A DNA stretch of 64,000 nucleotides. Source: Erwinia sp. ErVv1 (lineage in GTDB: Bacteria; Pseudomonadota; Gammaproteobacteria; Enterobacterales; Enterobacteriaceae). Below, piece after piece: positions 28,042 through 37,409 of the stretch. The stretch covers positions 346,285 through 410,284 of the forward strand of contig NZ_CDPK01000003.1 of the NCBI RefSeq assembly GCF_900068895.1. The letters are read 5' to 3'. Positions within the stretch are counted from its first letter, which is position 1; each line of letters begins with the position of its first letter. A model generated the notes under the pieces. The model worked only from the letters and a program-made list of their open reading frames with translations, was not told the origin of the DNA and made no database searches. Both the position numbers and the translations under genes were made by a program.

Positions 28042-28691
28042 TCAGGCAGCTATCGAAGATAACAAATTGATTTGGGTCTGTTTGGCCATATTGTCGCGGT
28101 AATCTGCCACGCGGCTGGGGTACTCAATCCCGGCGATAAGGCTGAGCGAACGCAGCACCGGAAACAGGTGAATATCATCCAGAGAGAGAGTTCACCGTTT
28201 ACCGCATTCGGCTGGACAATGAGCTTATCGAGCTTGCGCAGATCGTCGTTGACGTTTTTGATATAGCCGTCAGCATGCTTTTTGAGTTCATCAAAGCTGC
28301 CCTGGCTGGCTTCCTTTTTATCATGAAAGTAGCGGCGCGCCTCGGGCGTAGCGAATTCGGCAAAGGAGGCCGCAGCAATACGCGGCAGCAGCAGTTTGTT
28401 GAGATAGCCATTCACGCGGCGCAGCCATTCGCTAATGGCGGGATTGGTGGAGCCGGTCAGGAGAGGTTCACCATTCCGCTTATCCACCCATTCAACGATA
28501 TCCAGACTTTCGGGCATGCAGCTGCCATCTTCTTTCATCAGGATCGGTGCCATTTTCTGGCCAATCAGCTTCTCAGGCGTGGCCACATCGTCACTGAGCA
28601 TCACTATCAGCTCAACAGGGATGTTTTTCAGGCCGAAAATCATGCGGGTTTTTACGCAGAACGGACAGTGATCGTAGATGTAAAGTTTCAA
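28042..28691 (-). pseudogene. grxB: Glutaredoxin 2 gene with 3' frameshift
   Basis: The first about 167 residues match GrxB, a GST-like glutaredoxin with the CPFC active site in YDHCPFCVKTRM, a cis-Pro near KMAPILMKEDG and the helical C-terminal domain. After VNGELSL the frame changes to an unrelated tail and stops at 28050-28052, giving 213 residues. The correct end (LDDIHLFPVLRSLS... to LLSSIAA) is present in another frame and ends at 28042-28044. The cause is a (CT)5 run (AG run 28181-28190 on the plus strand), one dinucleotide too long for the reading frame. Removing two bases restores exactly 215 residues, the E. coli length. The last ~48 residues, which pack against the glutaredoxin domain, are replaced, so the protein is probably misfolded, unless this is a sequencing or assembly slip or a variable tract. 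Confidence 0.85.
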
Positions 28692-28946
28692 GAAACCCTC
28701 CTCGAATTATTCTGAGTTTACAAAGAGTAAGTATGGAAGAGATTAGCGGGCAGGGCAAACCGACGGCGGTATTTAGCGGCAAATGTAAAAGTTTGAAGGT
28801 TTTTAACGGGATCCAGTTACCTGTCGCGCTGCGGGCGGCTATAGTGAGGTCAGTCATCTCCCTCCCTGAATGCGGCCCTGAGCGGCTCAGTGGGTGTGAG
28901 CGAGGGATGTCGTGAAAAATGTCATCTGGCCAATTCAGGAGAAATG

Positions 28947-29537
28947 ATGTTTGGCTATCGATCCGCTGCGCCCAAAGTGCGCCTGACTACGGACAGACTG
29001 GTTGTTCGCCTGGTCCATGAGCGCGATGCATGGCGTCTGGCAGACTATTACGCTGAAAACCGCGCTTTTCTTAAACCCTGGGAGCCGGTGCGGGACGAAA
29101 GTCACTGTTACCCCTCCGGCTGGCAGGCCAGGCTCGGTCTGATCACCGAAATGCACCGACAGGCCAGCGCATTCTATTTTATGGTGATGGATCCGGAAGA
29201 AAACGCGGTTCGCGGCGTGGCGAACTTCAGCAACGTGGTACGGGGATCCTTCCATGCCTGCTACCTGGGCTATTCGCTGGGGCAGCAGTGGCAGGGCCAG
29301 GGAATGATGTTTGAAGCGCTACAGTCGGCGATTCGCTATATGCAGCGCCAGCAGCGCATCCATCGCATTATGGCAAACTACATGCCGCATAATCATCGCA
29401 GCGGCGATTTGCTGGCCCGGCTGGGTTTTGTAAAAGAGGGTTATGCAAAGGATTATCTGCTGATTGATGGTCGCTGGCAGGATCACGTGCTGACGGCCCT
29501 GACCGCCAGCGAATGGACACCCGAACGTCGGGGATAA
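28947..29537 (+). CDS. rimJ: Ribosomal protein S5 N-acetyltransferase RimJ
   Basis: The 196-aa GNAT-family protein matches RimJ, which acetylates the N-terminal Ala of ribosomal protein S5. [20 protein letters not shown] begins the protein as in E. coli. [19 protein letters not shown] and [16 protein letters not shown] (acetyl-CoA loop) are diagnostic, and [20 protein letters not shown] ends the fold. There are two adjacent ATG codons. I chose the one at 28947 because AGGAG (28937-28941) is five bases upstream of it, and it matches the E. coli start. In E. coli mdtH precedes and yceH follows; both are absent here, so rimJ faces grxB and is followed directly by mviM. Confidence 0.95.
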   Translation: MFGYRSAAPKVRLTTDRLVVRLVHERDAWRLADYYAENRAFLKPWEPVRDESHCYPSGWQARLGLITEMHRQASAFYFMVMDPEENAVRGVANFSNVVRGSFHACYLGYSLGQQWQGQGMMFEALQSAIRYMQRQQRIHRIMANYMPHNHRSGDLLARLGFVKEGYAKDYLLIDGRWQDHVLTALTASEWTPERRG

Positions 29538-29571
29538 CACCTCCGGACGAACATAAGCGAGACGCGACGTA

Positions 29572-30498
29572 ATGAGTCAACTTCGTATAGGCATTGTCGG
29601 ATTGGGTAATATTGCGCAGAAAGCCTGGCTACCGGTGGTGACGCAGACCACGGGCTGGCATATCGCCGGGGCCTTTTCTCCCAGTCAGCAAAAAGCCAAA
29701 ATCCTCTGTGACAGCTACCGTATACCGCTTTTCTCGCAGCTGGATGCGCTGGCCGCCAGCTGTGATGCCGCGTTCGTTCACACCTCAACCGAGACGCATT
29801 TCGCTATCGTTAAACAGCTGCTGCTGGCGGGCGTGGATGTCTGCGTGGATAAACCGCTGGCGGCAACGTTACATGAAGCGGAACAGCTGGTGGAGCTGGC
29901 CCATCGCCGGGGGCGCAGGCTGATGGTGGCGTTTAATCGCCGGTTTGCGCCACGTTACCTACAGCTAAAAGCGCAGCTCAGCCAGCCGCCGGTGTCGCTG
30001 AGAATGGATAAGCACCGCAGCAATAGCGTCGGCCCGCGCGATCTGTTCTTTACCCTGCTGGATGATTATTTGCACGTGGTGGACACCGCGCTGTGGCTAA
30101 GCGGCGGCGTTGGCAAGCTGCAGGGCGGATGTTTGCTCACCAGCGATTTGGGCGAAATGCTGTATGCGGAGCATCACTTTACGGTGGGGCAGGCAAGGAT
30201 AACGACCAGTATGCACCGTCGGGCAGGAACCGATCGTGAATCCGTCATGGCCATTACGGATGGCAGCGTATGGAACGTCAGCGACATGCGCAATTTTCAG
30301 CAGGAGCACGGTGGCCAGCTGATAAGTGACCCTGTGCCAAGCTGGCAAACCACGTCGCAACTGCGTGGTTTTACCGGCGCAGCGCACCATTTTATCGACT
30401 GCGTGCAGAATCAGACGCAGCCGCAGACCTCGGGTGACCAGGCACTGATGGCACAGCGTATCGTTGAAAAACTGTGGCGTGAAAGCGAGCGCGAATAA
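29572..30498 (+). CDS. mviM: MviM, Gfo/Idh/MocA-family oxidoreductase
   Basis: The 308-aa protein has an N-terminal Rossmann fold with GIVGLGNIAQKAWLP near residues 6-20, a VCVDKPLAATLHEAEQL motif near 93-109 that holds the catalytic Lys-Pro, and a C-terminal dimerisation domain, as in Gfo/Idh/MocA dehydrogenases. It matches MviM (YceM), a putative NAD(P)-dependent sugar dehydrogenase whose substrate is unknown. It lies directly upstream of murJ (mviN), as in other enterobacteria, with 124 bases between. rimJ ends 34 bases upstream, so all three may share a transcript. Confidence 0.93.
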   Translation: MSQLRIGIVGLGNIAQKAWLPVVTQTTGWHIAGAFSPSQQKAKILCDSYRIPLFSQLDALAASCDAAFVHTSTETHFAIVKQLLLAGVDVCVDKPLAATLHEAEQLVELAHRRGRRLMVAFNRRFAPRYLQLKAQLSQPPVSLRMDKHRSNSVGPRDLFFTLLDDYLHVVDTALWLSGGVGKLQGGCLLTSDLGEMLYAEHHFTVGQARITTSMHRRAGTDRESVMAITDGSVWNVSDMRNFQQEHGGQLISDPVPSWQTTSQLRGFTGAAHHFIDCVQNQTQPQTSGDQALMAQRIVEKLWRESERE

Positions 30499-30622
30499 TC
30501 CGCTGTAACAAACGAATGTGGTCATTTCCTTCAGCATCAGTAGACTATGCCGACCCGAGCGCGAAAGACCTGTGCTCAGTCGTGTCTTACGTCGTCATTT
30601 ATCACCAAGAACCAGGAAGACC

Positions 30623-32161
30623 ATGAACCTGTTGAAATCGCTAGCGGCGGTCAGCTCGATGACCCTGTTTTCGCGCGTGCTGGGATTTGCCCGCGATGCC
30701 ATTGTGGCAAGAATATTTGGTGCCGGGATGGCAACGGATGCATTTTTTGTGGCGTTTAAACTGCCCAACCTGCTGCGGCGTATCTTTGCTGAGGGCGCGT
30801 TTTCTCAGGCGTTTGTGCCGATCCTGGCGGAATACAAAAGTCAGAAGGGGGAAGAGGCGACCAGAATCTTTGTTGCCTATGTCTCCGGCCTGCTCACGCT
30901 GGCGCTGGCGCTGGTCACGGTGCTGGGCATGCTGGCCGCACCCTGGGTTATTCTGATTACCGCGCCGGGATTTGCCGATACGGCAGATAAATTTGCTCTG
31001 ACCTCGTCCCTGCTGCGTATCACCTTTCCCTATATCCTGCTGATTTCCCTGGCGTCGCTGGCGGGTGCGGTCCTGAATACCTGGAACCGCTTTTCGGTAC
31101 CTGCGTTCGTTCCGACGCTATTAAACGTCAGTATGATCGGTTTTGCCCTGTTTGCCGCACCGCATTTCCATCCCCCCGTGCTGGCACTGGCGTGGGCCGT
31201 GGTCGCGGGTGGCGTGCTACAGCTGGGTTATCAGCTGCCGCACCTTCGGAAAATTGGCATGCTGGTGCTGCCGCGACTCAATCTTAAGGACGCGGGCGTC
31301 TGGCGGGTGATGCGCCAGATGGGGCCAGCGATACTTGGCGTATCGGTCAGCCAGATATCACTGATTATCAACACCATTTTCGCCTCATTTCTGGTCTCCG
31401 GTTCAGTCTCCTGGATGTACTACGCCGATCGCCTGATGGAGTTCCCCTCCGGCGTTCTGGGCGTGGCATTGGGGACTATTCTGCTGCCCTCCCTGGCGAA
31501 AAGCTTTTCCAGCGGCAATCATGACGAATATTCCCGCCTGATGGACTGGGGGTTAAGGCTCTGCTTCCTGCTGGCGTTGCCCAGCGCGGTTGCGCTGGGG
31601 ATCCTGGCAAAACCGCTCACCGTGGCACTGTTTCAGTACGGCAAGTTCACCGCCTTTGATGCCTCGATGACTCAGCGGGCGCTGGTGGCGTACTCCGTTG
31701 GCCTGATGGGACTCATCGTGGTGAAGGTACTGGCTCCCGGTTTCTACTCACGTCAGAACATCAAGACGCCGGTTAAAATTGCCGTTGTCACCCTGATAGT
31801 GACCCAGCTGATGAATCTGGCTTTTATCGGTCCGCTGAAGCATGCCGGACTGTCGCTGTCGATTGGGCTGGCGGCCTGTCTGAATGCCTCGCTGCTCTAC
31901 TGGCAGCTGCGTAAGCAAAAAATCTTTCAGCCCCAGCCGGGCTGGACAAGCTTCCTGGTACGCCTGCTGCTGGCGGTAGTCGCGATGGCCGCTGCGCTGG
32001 TCGGTATGATGATGATTATGCCTGACTGGGCGAGCGGCAATATGCTCTGGCGGCTGGTGCGACTGGCGGGTGTCTGTGCGGTGGGCGGCGGCGTCTACTT
32101 CATCGTTCTGGCGCTGCTGGGCTTCCGCGTGAGCGATTACGCGCGGCGCACGGCATCATAA
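30623..32161 (+). CDS. murJ: Lipid II flippase MurJ
   Basis: The 512-aa protein has fourteen hydrophobic segments and matches MurJ (MviN), the essential flippase that moves lipid II across the inner membrane for peptidoglycan growth. Signature segments are [20 protein letters not shown] near residues 11-30 with conserved Arg residues in the cavity, [14 protein letters not shown], and [20 protein letters not shown]. The frame is open 105 bases further upstream, but the ATG at 30623 ([10 protein letters not shown]), after AGGAAGACC, gives the family length (511 in E. coli). Confidence 0.96.
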   Translation: MNLLKSLAAVSSMTLFSRVLGFARDAIVARIFGAGMATDAFFVAFKLPNLLRRIFAEGAFSQAFVPILAEYKSQKGEEATRIFVAYVSGLLTLALALVTVLGMLAAPWVILITAPGFADTADKFALTSSLLRITFPYILLISLASLAGAVLNTWNRFSVPAFVPTLLNVSMIGFALFAAPHFHPPVLALAWAVVAGGVLQLGYQLPHLRKIGMLVLPRLNLKDAGVWRVMRQMGPAILGVSVSQISLIINTIFASFLVSGSVSWMYYADRLMEFPSGVLGVALGTILLPSLAKSFSSGNHDEYSRLMDWGLRLCFLLALPSAVALGILAKPLTVALFQYGKFTAFDASMTQRALVAYSVGLMGLIVVKVLAPGFYSRQNIKTPVKIAVVTLIVTQLMNLAFIGPLKHAGLSLSIGLAACLNASLLYWQLRKQKIFQPQPGWTSFLVRLLLAVVAMAAALVGMMMIMPDWASGNMLWRLVRLAGVCAVGGGVYFIVLALLGFRVSDYARRTAS

Positions 32162-32196
32162 AAAGACCCCGGCGCAACGTTTGCTGCGCCGGGGTC
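32161..32196 (-). terminator. Terminator of the flgAMN transcript
   Basis: GACCCCGGCGCA (32165-32176) and TGCGCCGGGGTC (32185-32196) form a perfect 12-bp stem. On the minus strand it is followed by a T run, so it ends flgN transcription; on the plus strand it follows murJ directly but lacks a T run. Confidence 0.8.
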
Positions 32197-32231
32197 GGAA
32201 GCGTTTCGGAAAGGCAGGGCGGGAACGTTAA

Positions 32232-32663
32232 TCAGACTTTACGACTGATAAAACCGCTCGAGGTTGCCTGACCGTCCGGGCCATAGAATTTTTGCGTCTG
32301 GTGGGGCTTAAGCACCTCCAGCGCCTGCTCGGTAAAGCCAATCTGATGATTCAGCAGCAGCCCGTTGTGCAGGTTGGTATCCCGCAGCTTAACGGTCTGC
32401 TCCTGAATAGCGGCCCAGCGCTTCGCCATCTCCGGCTGAAGGCTGTAGGGCGCATGTAGCCCGGCCTCTTTTTCCGCATCGCGCCGCAGCTGCTCAATAA
32501 AATTGAGCGTGGCCAGCAGGGAGCTTTTATCTTCGGTAATACGCTGGAGCAAGCTGCTGTTGACCTGTCCGCCAGAGAGCTGTTGCTGCTCTGCCATCAT
32601 GACGTCGGCCAGGTTCGATAGCACTTCGAGCATTTTATCAAGCGCGTTCAGCAGCTTATCCAT
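32232..32663 (-). CDS. flgN: Flagellar export chaperone FlgN
   Basis: The 143-aa all-helical protein matches FlgN, the cytoplasmic chaperone that keeps hook-filament junction proteins FlgK and FlgL unfolded for export. The N-terminal helix MDKLLNALDKMLEVLSNLAD and the C-terminal EQALEVLKPHQTQKFYGPDG resemble E. coli FlgN (138 aa), the second being the FlgK/FlgL binding end. It is four bases downstream of flgM in the minus-strand flgM-flgN unit, driven by the sigma-28 promoter before flgM and by readthrough from flgA. Confidence 0.94.
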   Translation of the reverse strand: MDKLLNALDKMLEVLSNLADVMMAEQQQLSGGQVNSSLLQRITEDKSSLLATLNFIEQLRRDAEKEAGLHAPYSLQPEMAKRWAAIQEQTVKLRDTNLHNGLLLNHQIGFTEQALEVLKPHQTQKFYGPDGQATSSGFISRKV

Positions 32664-32667
32664 CCGG

Positions 32668-32964
32668 TTAGTTACCTTCTATCGAATCTTTTGCCTGTTG
32701 AATCAGGGCATCAGCGATTTTACCGCTGTCCATTTTCAGGTCGCCATTGCGAATGGCGGTTTTTAACTCTTCCACGCGCGCGGTGTTAATATCCTGCGAG
32801 CTGGATTTGGTCAGCTGTGACTGCGCGCCGCTCAGTACAACCTGGGTAGCGGACGGGGTAGTTTTCGTCTCGACCTGACGTGCCTTCGGTGCTGCCGTTT
32901 CGTTAGTATCACGCGTCTGAACGGTAGCCGCTGGGTTCAAAGGTTGAGTTCTGTCGATGCTCAT
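32668..32964 (-). CDS. flgM: Anti-sigma-28 factor FlgM
   Basis: The 98-aa protein matches FlgM, which binds and inhibits sigma-28 (FliA) until the hook is finished, then is exported. It begins MSIDRTQPLNPAATVQTRDT; the N-terminal half is polar and probably unstructured, and the C-terminal half (INTARVEELKTAIRNGDLKM, ADALIQQAKDSIE) forms the sigma-binding helices. A sigma-28 promoter with a nearly ideal sequence lies about 70 bases upstream of the start, giving the usual feedback. flgN follows after four bases. Confidence 0.95.
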   Translation of the reverse strand: MSIDRTQPLNPAATVQTRDTNETAAPKARQVETKTTPSATQVVLSGAQSQLTKSSSQDINTARVEELKTAIRNGDLKMDSGKIADALIQQAKDSIEGN

Positions 32965-33033
32965 GTCTGGCTCCTGTATGCTCAGGCCTGAAAGCGGCCA
33001 GATAAGATAAGTGTACTATGTCTGTTAATTACA

Positions 33034-33060
33034 CTATCGGCAGAACTGAAGCCATCTTTA
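33034..33060 (-). promoter_or_regulatory. Sigma-28 (FliA) promoter of flgMN
   Basis: On the minus strand TAAAGATG, an 11-base spacer and GCCGATAG match the FliA consensus TAAAGTTT-N11-GCCGATAA in 13 of 16 bases. It overlaps the last bases of the flgA region and drives flgM from about 70 bases upstream. Confidence 0.88.
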
Positions 33061-33065
33061 GCCCT

Positions 33066-33734
33066 TTATAGCGTTATCAGAATATTCCCATCCGCGCCAA
33101 CTTTACCATTCACAATCTGCCCTGAACTCATTCTCACGCGTACCAGCTGGGCGGCGGTGGCATTATTCATGGCCTGCCCCTCGCTGGAGACGTTAAAGCC
33201 CTCGCCGCTGGCGGTTACGGTCACGTTCTGACCCGCCTTAACCCGCCAGGGCTGTCTGACCATCATCAGCGTAACCGGCTGTCCTGGCAAAAAGTCGCGC
33301 AGGGTGACCGCATCGGCAATCTCATCCGCTGACATCACCGCACGGGCGGGCAGGGTATCCAGCCGTCCGTGTTCAATTTTGACATCGGCGGGCGTGAGGG
33401 CGGTACCGCGAGCCACCTGCCGGGCGGCGACGATATAATCGCCGGTCACCTGAACCTGGACCTGAATATAGCGACGGTTCTGCCCGCAGTTTGCGGCGAC
33501 GCTCATGCTACCCCACATCCGGCTGTTACCGGGAAGTGAGAACTGCGGGGCAGTGCAGTCTGGCCACTGTGCCTGCGGCGTTTTTACTACCACGCTAAGG
33601 GTATCGGCACTCTGGCCGTTTTCACCATAGCGGGATTTAAAAAATTGATTTAACTGACCGGTCAGGTCTTCGGCGCTGGCCGACAGCGTGAGCAGTCCGG
33701 TCAGGCACATTACAAGCAGGCTTAAGGCGCGCAT
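33066..33734 (-). CDS. flgA: Flagellar P-ring assembly chaperone FlgA
   Basis: The 222-aa periplasmic protein matches FlgA, the chaperone for P-ring protein FlgI. A signal peptide (MRALSLLVMCLTGLLTLSASAE) precedes the mature domain. Two conserved SAF-domain segments, VARGTALTPADVKIEHGRLD and LRDFLPGQPVTLMMVRQPWR, and the C-terminal QIVNGKVGADGNILITL follow. I place the start at 33734, where GGGAAG is a good ribosome site; in-frame ATGs at 33749 and 33806 are less likely. flgA is divergent from flgB across 155 bases, where the class-2 FlhDC-dependent promoters should lie. Confidence 0.93.
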   Translation of the reverse strand: MRALSLLVMCLTGLLTLSASAEDLTGQLNQFFKSRYGENGQSADTLSVVVKTPQAQWPDCTAPQFSLPGNSRMWGSMSVAANCGQNRRYIQVQVQVTGDYIVAARQVARGTALTPADVKIEHGRLDTLPARAVMSADEIADAVTLRDFLPGQPVTLMMVRQPWRVKAGQNVTVTASGEGFNVSSEGQAMNNATAAQLVRVRMSSGQIVNGKVGADGNILITL

Positions 33735-33889
33735 TTTTTCTTCCCGCATCTCAACATGAAAGTCATTGTACTGACTGTTGCCCCAGGTCAAGGCGCAAAT
33801 TAGCAACGCTTTTAGGCGCTATTCTGACGATAAGTCTTCCCCCCACGCGCTTATGCTGTCAGCTCTAAATTCTCATTTGCGGAGGACGC

Positions 33890-34303
33890 ATGCTCGACAA
33901 ACTGGACGCGGCACTCAGGTTTAATACCGAAGCGTTAAACCTGCGTGCCCAGCGGCAGGAAATCCTGGCATCTAACATCGCCAATGCTGACACCCCTGGC
34001 TATCAGGCTCGCGATATTGATTTCGCCAGTCAGATGAACAAGGTGATGGAGCAGGGGCGGGCACAAGGATCGGGGCTGTCGCTGGCGGTTACGTCGGCAC
34101 GCCATATTCCCGCAGAAACGCTGCAACCCGCCTCCATGGACCTGATGTACCGCATCCCGGATCAGCCGTCGATGGATGGCAACACGGTTGATATGGACCG
34201 CGAACGTACGCAGTTTGCGGACAACAGCCTGAAATATCAGACCGATCTGACCGTTATCAGCAGCCAGATCAAAAGCATGATGTCCGTGCTACAGGGGCAA
34301 TAA
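33890..34303 (+). CDS. flgB: Flagellar proximal rod protein FlgB
   Basis: The 137-aa protein matches FlgB (E. coli 138 aa), the first rod protein built on the basal body. It has the N-terminal rod/hook motif with [20 protein letters not shown] and a C-terminal helix ([20 protein letters not shown]). GGAGGAC precedes the ATG. It is the first gene of the plus-strand operon flgBCDEFGHIJ, with flgC three bases downstream. Confidence 0.95.
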   Translation: MLDKLDAALRFNTEALNLRAQRQEILASNIANADTPGYQARDIDFASQMNKVMEQGRAQGSGLSLAVTSARHIPAETLQPASMDLMYRIPDQPSMDGNTVDMDRERTQFADNSLKYQTDLTVISSQIKSMMSVLQGQ

Positions 34304-34306
34304 TCG

Positions 34307-34711
34307 ATGTCTTTACTCAATATTTTTGATATTGCGGGATCGGCGATGAACGCACAGTCGCAGCGGCTCAACGTCAGCGCCAGTAACCTGGCTAACGCCG
34401 ACAGCGTTACCGGGCCTGACGGCCAGCCGTATGTGGCAAAGCAGGTGGTCTTTCAGACCAATGCCGAGCCCGGCTCACCCACCGGCGGCGTACGTGTTTC
34501 CCAGGTGGTTGACGATCCCACACCAGCAAAGCTGGTCTATGAACCGGGCAATCCCATGGCGGATGCGAAAGGCTACGTAAAAATGCCTAACGTTGACGTA
34601 GTCGGGGAAACGGTGAACACCCTTTCGGCCTCACGCAGCTACCAGGCTAACGTCGAAGTGTTAAACACCGTTAAGCAAATGATGATGAAAACCCTGACGA
34701 TGGGTCAATAA
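34307..34711 (+). CDS. flgC: Flagellar proximal rod protein FlgC
   Basis: The 134-aa protein equals E. coli FlgC in length. It carries the rod motif [20 protein letters not shown] near residues 25-44 and closes with [20 protein letters not shown], the pair of helices shared by axial proteins. It joins FlgB to form the proximal rod. It lies between flgB and flgD with short gaps of 3 and 11 bases in the same operon. Confidence 0.96.
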   Translation: MSLLNIFDIAGSAMNAQSQRLNVSASNLANADSVTGPDGQPYVAKQVVFQTNAEPGSPTGGVRVSQVVDDPTPAKLVYEPGNPMADAKGYVKMPNVDVVGETVNTLSASRSYQANVEVLNTVKQMMMKTLTMGQ

Positions 34712-34722
34712 GGAGCTCGCTA

Positions 34723-35391
34723 ATGGGCATTGCTGTAGGCGTAAATGAAAAGCTGGATAACAGCTCAATTACCACCACCTCGACCACCGATACGTCGTCT
34801 GCCGATCTTCAAAGCAACTTTTTAACGCTTTTGGTGACACAGTTAAAAAACCAGGACCCGACTAATCCGATGGATAACAGCCAGCTGACCACCCAGCTGG
34901 CGCAGATCAATACCCTGAGCGGTATTGAGAAACTGAATACCACGCTGGGATCGATCTCCGGGCAGATCAACAGCGGGCAGTCTCTGCAGGCCTCCGCGCT
35001 TATCGGTAAAGGCGTGATGGTTGATGGCTCGCAGGTCTTAGTGGGCAGCAGTCAGACCACGCCATTTGGCGTCAGTCTGGAGCAGGCCTCTACCGCCACC
35101 ACAGCTACCATCAGCGATTCGACAGGCAAGGTGGTGCAGACCATCAACCTGGGTGCGCTGACTGCGGGCGTGCACACCTTCTCATGGGATGGCTCGTCAT
35201 CCGATGGCACGGCAGCGGCAGATGGCAAATATAGCGTGTCAATCAGCGCCAGCAACGCGACCGGTCAACTGGTTGCGCAGCCGCTGAATTATGCACTGGT
35301 CAATGGGGTGACTAACGACACGAGCGGTGCCGTTTTAGACCTCGGTACGATGGGTACCAGTACCGTCGCGAACGTTCGTCAGATTATTTAA
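34723..35391 (+). CDS. flgD: Hook cap scaffold FlgD
   Basis: The 222-aa protein matches FlgD, which caps the growing hook and is removed later. The N-terminal region with SNFLTLLVTQLKNQDPTNPM near residues 29-48 is the diagnostic motif; a Tudor/Fn3-like domain with FSWDGSSSDGTAAADGKYSV near 147-166 follows. Length fits the family (231 in E. coli). The Gly/Ser/Thr/Ala-rich composition is normal. It is followed after 24 bases by flgE. Confidence 0.95.
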   Translation: MGIAVGVNEKLDNSSITTTSTTDTSSADLQSNFLTLLVTQLKNQDPTNPMDNSQLTTQLAQINTLSGIEKLNTTLGSISGQINSGQSLQASALIGKGVMVDGSQVLVGSSQTTPFGVSLEQASTATTATISDSTGKVVQTINLGALTAGVHTFSWDGSSSDGTAAADGKYSVSISASNATGQLVAQPLNYALVNGVTNDTSGAVLDLGTMGTSTVANVRQII

Positions 35392-35415
35392 TTAACCCTT
35401 TCCAGGAGATTACAC

Positions 35416-36615
35416 ATGGCATTTTCACAGGCAGTCAGCGGTCTTAACGCCGCCTCCAGCAATCTTGACGTAATAGGTAACAACATTGCGAACTCTGCGA
35501 CCGTGGGCTTTAAATCCGCCACCGTCTCCTTTGCGGATATGTTTGCCGACTCCAAGGTTGGGCTGGGCGTTAAGGTGGCTGCGGTCACGCAGGACTTTAA
35601 CGACGGTACCACCACCTCTACCAGCCGCGGGCTGGATGTGGCGATCAGCCAGTCAGGTTTCTTCCGCATGACCGATACCACCGGTGCGGTCTACTACAGC
35701 CGTAATGGCCAGTTCACGCTGGATGAAAACCGCAATATCGTTAACGCAGCGGGCCTGCAGCTGACCGGCTATCCGGCAACCGGCACGCCGCCAACCGTTC
35801 AGACCGGCGCTACGCCGGTGGCGCTGAGCGTACCGACCACCGCGATGTCAGCGAAAGCGACCACCACGGCGGCACTGGTGGCTAACCTCAACTCTACCGA
35901 CAGCGTTCCCACGACGACGCCTTTTGATGCAACCAACGTTGACACCTACAACAGCAAAGCATCAATGACCACGTATGATTCACTGGGTAACGCCCACACC
36001 ATGAATCTCTACTTCGTCAAGTCGAGTGATAACAACTGGACTGTTAACGCGCAGGATGCCAGCACCGGTGCTGCCGCTGGTTCGTTTAACATGACCTTTA
36101 ACAGCAGCGGTCAGCTGACTTCCGATGCGAACCAGACGCTGAGCATGGCGTCCCTGAACGGTTCCGCAGCCCAGACGTTCTCGCTGAGCATGCTGAACAG
36201 CCAGCAGCAGAACACCGGTACCAGCACCTTTGGTAACCCGACTCAGAACGGTTATAAGCCGGGCGAACTGACCAGCTATCAGATTAATAACGACGGCACC
36301 GTAGTCGGTAACTACTCAAACGAGCAGTCCCAGACGCTGGGCCAGATTGCGCTGGCTAACTTTGCCAACCCGGAAGGACTCAAGTCAGAGGGCAACAACG
36401 TCTGGTCTGCGACGAACTCGTCCGGTCAGGCACTGGTAGGGCTTGCCGGTACCGGTAACCTCGGCACCCTGACCGCAGGCGCGCTGGAGTCATCCAACGT
36501 CGACCTGAGTAAAGAGCTGGTCAATATGATCGTCGCCCAGCGTAACTATCAGTCTAACGCCCAGACTATCAAAACTCAGGACCAGATCCTCAACACCCTG
36601 GTCAACCTGCGTTAA
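35416..36615 (+). CDS. flgE: Flagellar hook protein FlgE
   Basis: The 399-aa protein matches FlgE, the building block of the flexible hook. The N-terminus MAFSQAVSGLNAASSNLDVI and the segment NIANSATVGFKS are typical. The middle, rich in Thr, Ser and Ala, is the surface-exposed domain. The C-terminus (LVNMIVAQRNYQSNAQTIKT, QILNTLVNLR) is the axial helix. Length equals E. coli (402 aa). AGGAG precedes the ATG. Confidence 0.96.
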   Translation: MAFSQAVSGLNAASSNLDVIGNNIANSATVGFKSATVSFADMFADSKVGLGVKVAAVTQDFNDGTTTSTSRGLDVAISQSGFFRMTDTTGAVYYSRNGQFTLDENRNIVNAAGLQLTGYPATGTPPTVQTGATPVALSVPTTAMSAKATTTAALVANLNSTDSVPTTTPFDATNVDTYNSKASMTTYDSLGNAHTMNLYFVKSSDNNWTVNAQDASTGAAAGSFNMTFNSSGQLTSDANQTLSMASLNGSAAQTFSLSMLNSQQQNTGTSTFGNPTQNGYKPGELTSYQINNDGTVVGNYSNEQSQTLGQIALANFANPEGLKSEGNNVWSATNSSGQALVGLAGTGNLGTLTAGALESSNVDLSKELVNMIVAQRNYQSNAQTIKTQDQILNTLVNLR

Positions 36616-36636
36616 TTCGGCTAACAGGATCGTCTT

Positions 36637-37392
36637 ATGGATCACGCGATATATACCGCCATGGGGGCTGCCAGTCAGACCCTCGAACAGCAGGCAGTGA
36701 CGGCCAGTAACCTGGCTAACGCCTCAACCCCCGGCTTCCGTGCACAGCTTAACGCGCTGCGGGCGGTGCCGGTGCAGGGGCTTTCGCTGCCAACGCGCAC
36801 GCTGGTCACCGCATCAACACCCGGTGCCGACATGTCGCAGGGCTCGCTGGACTACACCGAGCGCCCGCTGGACGTCGCCGTGCGTGAGGACGGCTGGCTG
36901 GCCGTGCGTGCGCCCGATGGCAGCGAAGCCTATACGCGCAACGGCAATATGGAGCTCGACCCGGCCGGGCAGCTCACCATCCAGGGTAACCTGGTGATGG
37001 GCGACGGCGGACCGATTGCCGTACCGCAGGGGTCTGAGGTGACCATTGCTGCTGATGGCTCTATTACCGCGCTGAACCCGGGCGATCCGCCGAATGCCAC
37101 TGTCCAGCTGGGACGTCTGAAGCTGGTGAAAGCCACCGGCAATGAAGTGACTCGCGGGGATGACGGACTGTTCCGTCTGACCGCGAGCGCACAGACGCAG
37201 CGCGGTGCCGTCCTGCAAAGCGACCCGACCATACAGGTGATGCCAGGCGTACTGGAAGGCAGCAATGTCAAACCGGTTGAAACCATGGTCGATATGATCG
37301 CCAACGCACGCCGCTTCGAGATGCAGATGAAAGTGATCTCAAGCGTCGATGAGAATGAACAACGCGCTAATCAGCTGCTGTCAATGAGCTAA
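36637..37392 (+). CDS. flgF: Flagellar rod protein FlgF
   Basis: The 251-aa protein matches FlgF (E. coli 251 aa), a rod component. It has the N-terminal TASNLANASTPGFRAQLNAL motif, a middle rod-core domain with VAVREDGWLAVRAPDGSEAY, and the C-terminal helix NARRFEMQMKVISSVDENEQ. It sits between flgE and flgG with gaps of 21 and 17 bases. Confidence 0.95.
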   Translation: MDHAIYTAMGAASQTLEQQAVTASNLANASTPGFRAQLNALRAVPVQGLSLPTRTLVTASTPGADMSQGSLDYTERPLDVAVREDGWLAVRAPDGSEAYTRNGNMELDPAGQLTIQGNLVMGDGGPIAVPQGSEVTIAADGSITALNPGDPPNATVQLGRLKLVKATGNEVTRGDDGLFRLTASAQTQRGAVLQSDPTIQVMPGVLEGSNVKPVETMVDMIANARRFEMQMKVISSVDENEQRANQLLSMS

Positions 37393-37409
37393 GTGCAGAG
37401 GAAACCTAA

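Noticed and set aside
33807..33833. Sigma-28-like element before flgB
   Set aside because: GACGATAA resembles a FliA -10, but the sequence 11 bases upstream (CGCTTTTA) does not resemble the -35. flgB is expected to be driven by FlhDC and sigma-70.
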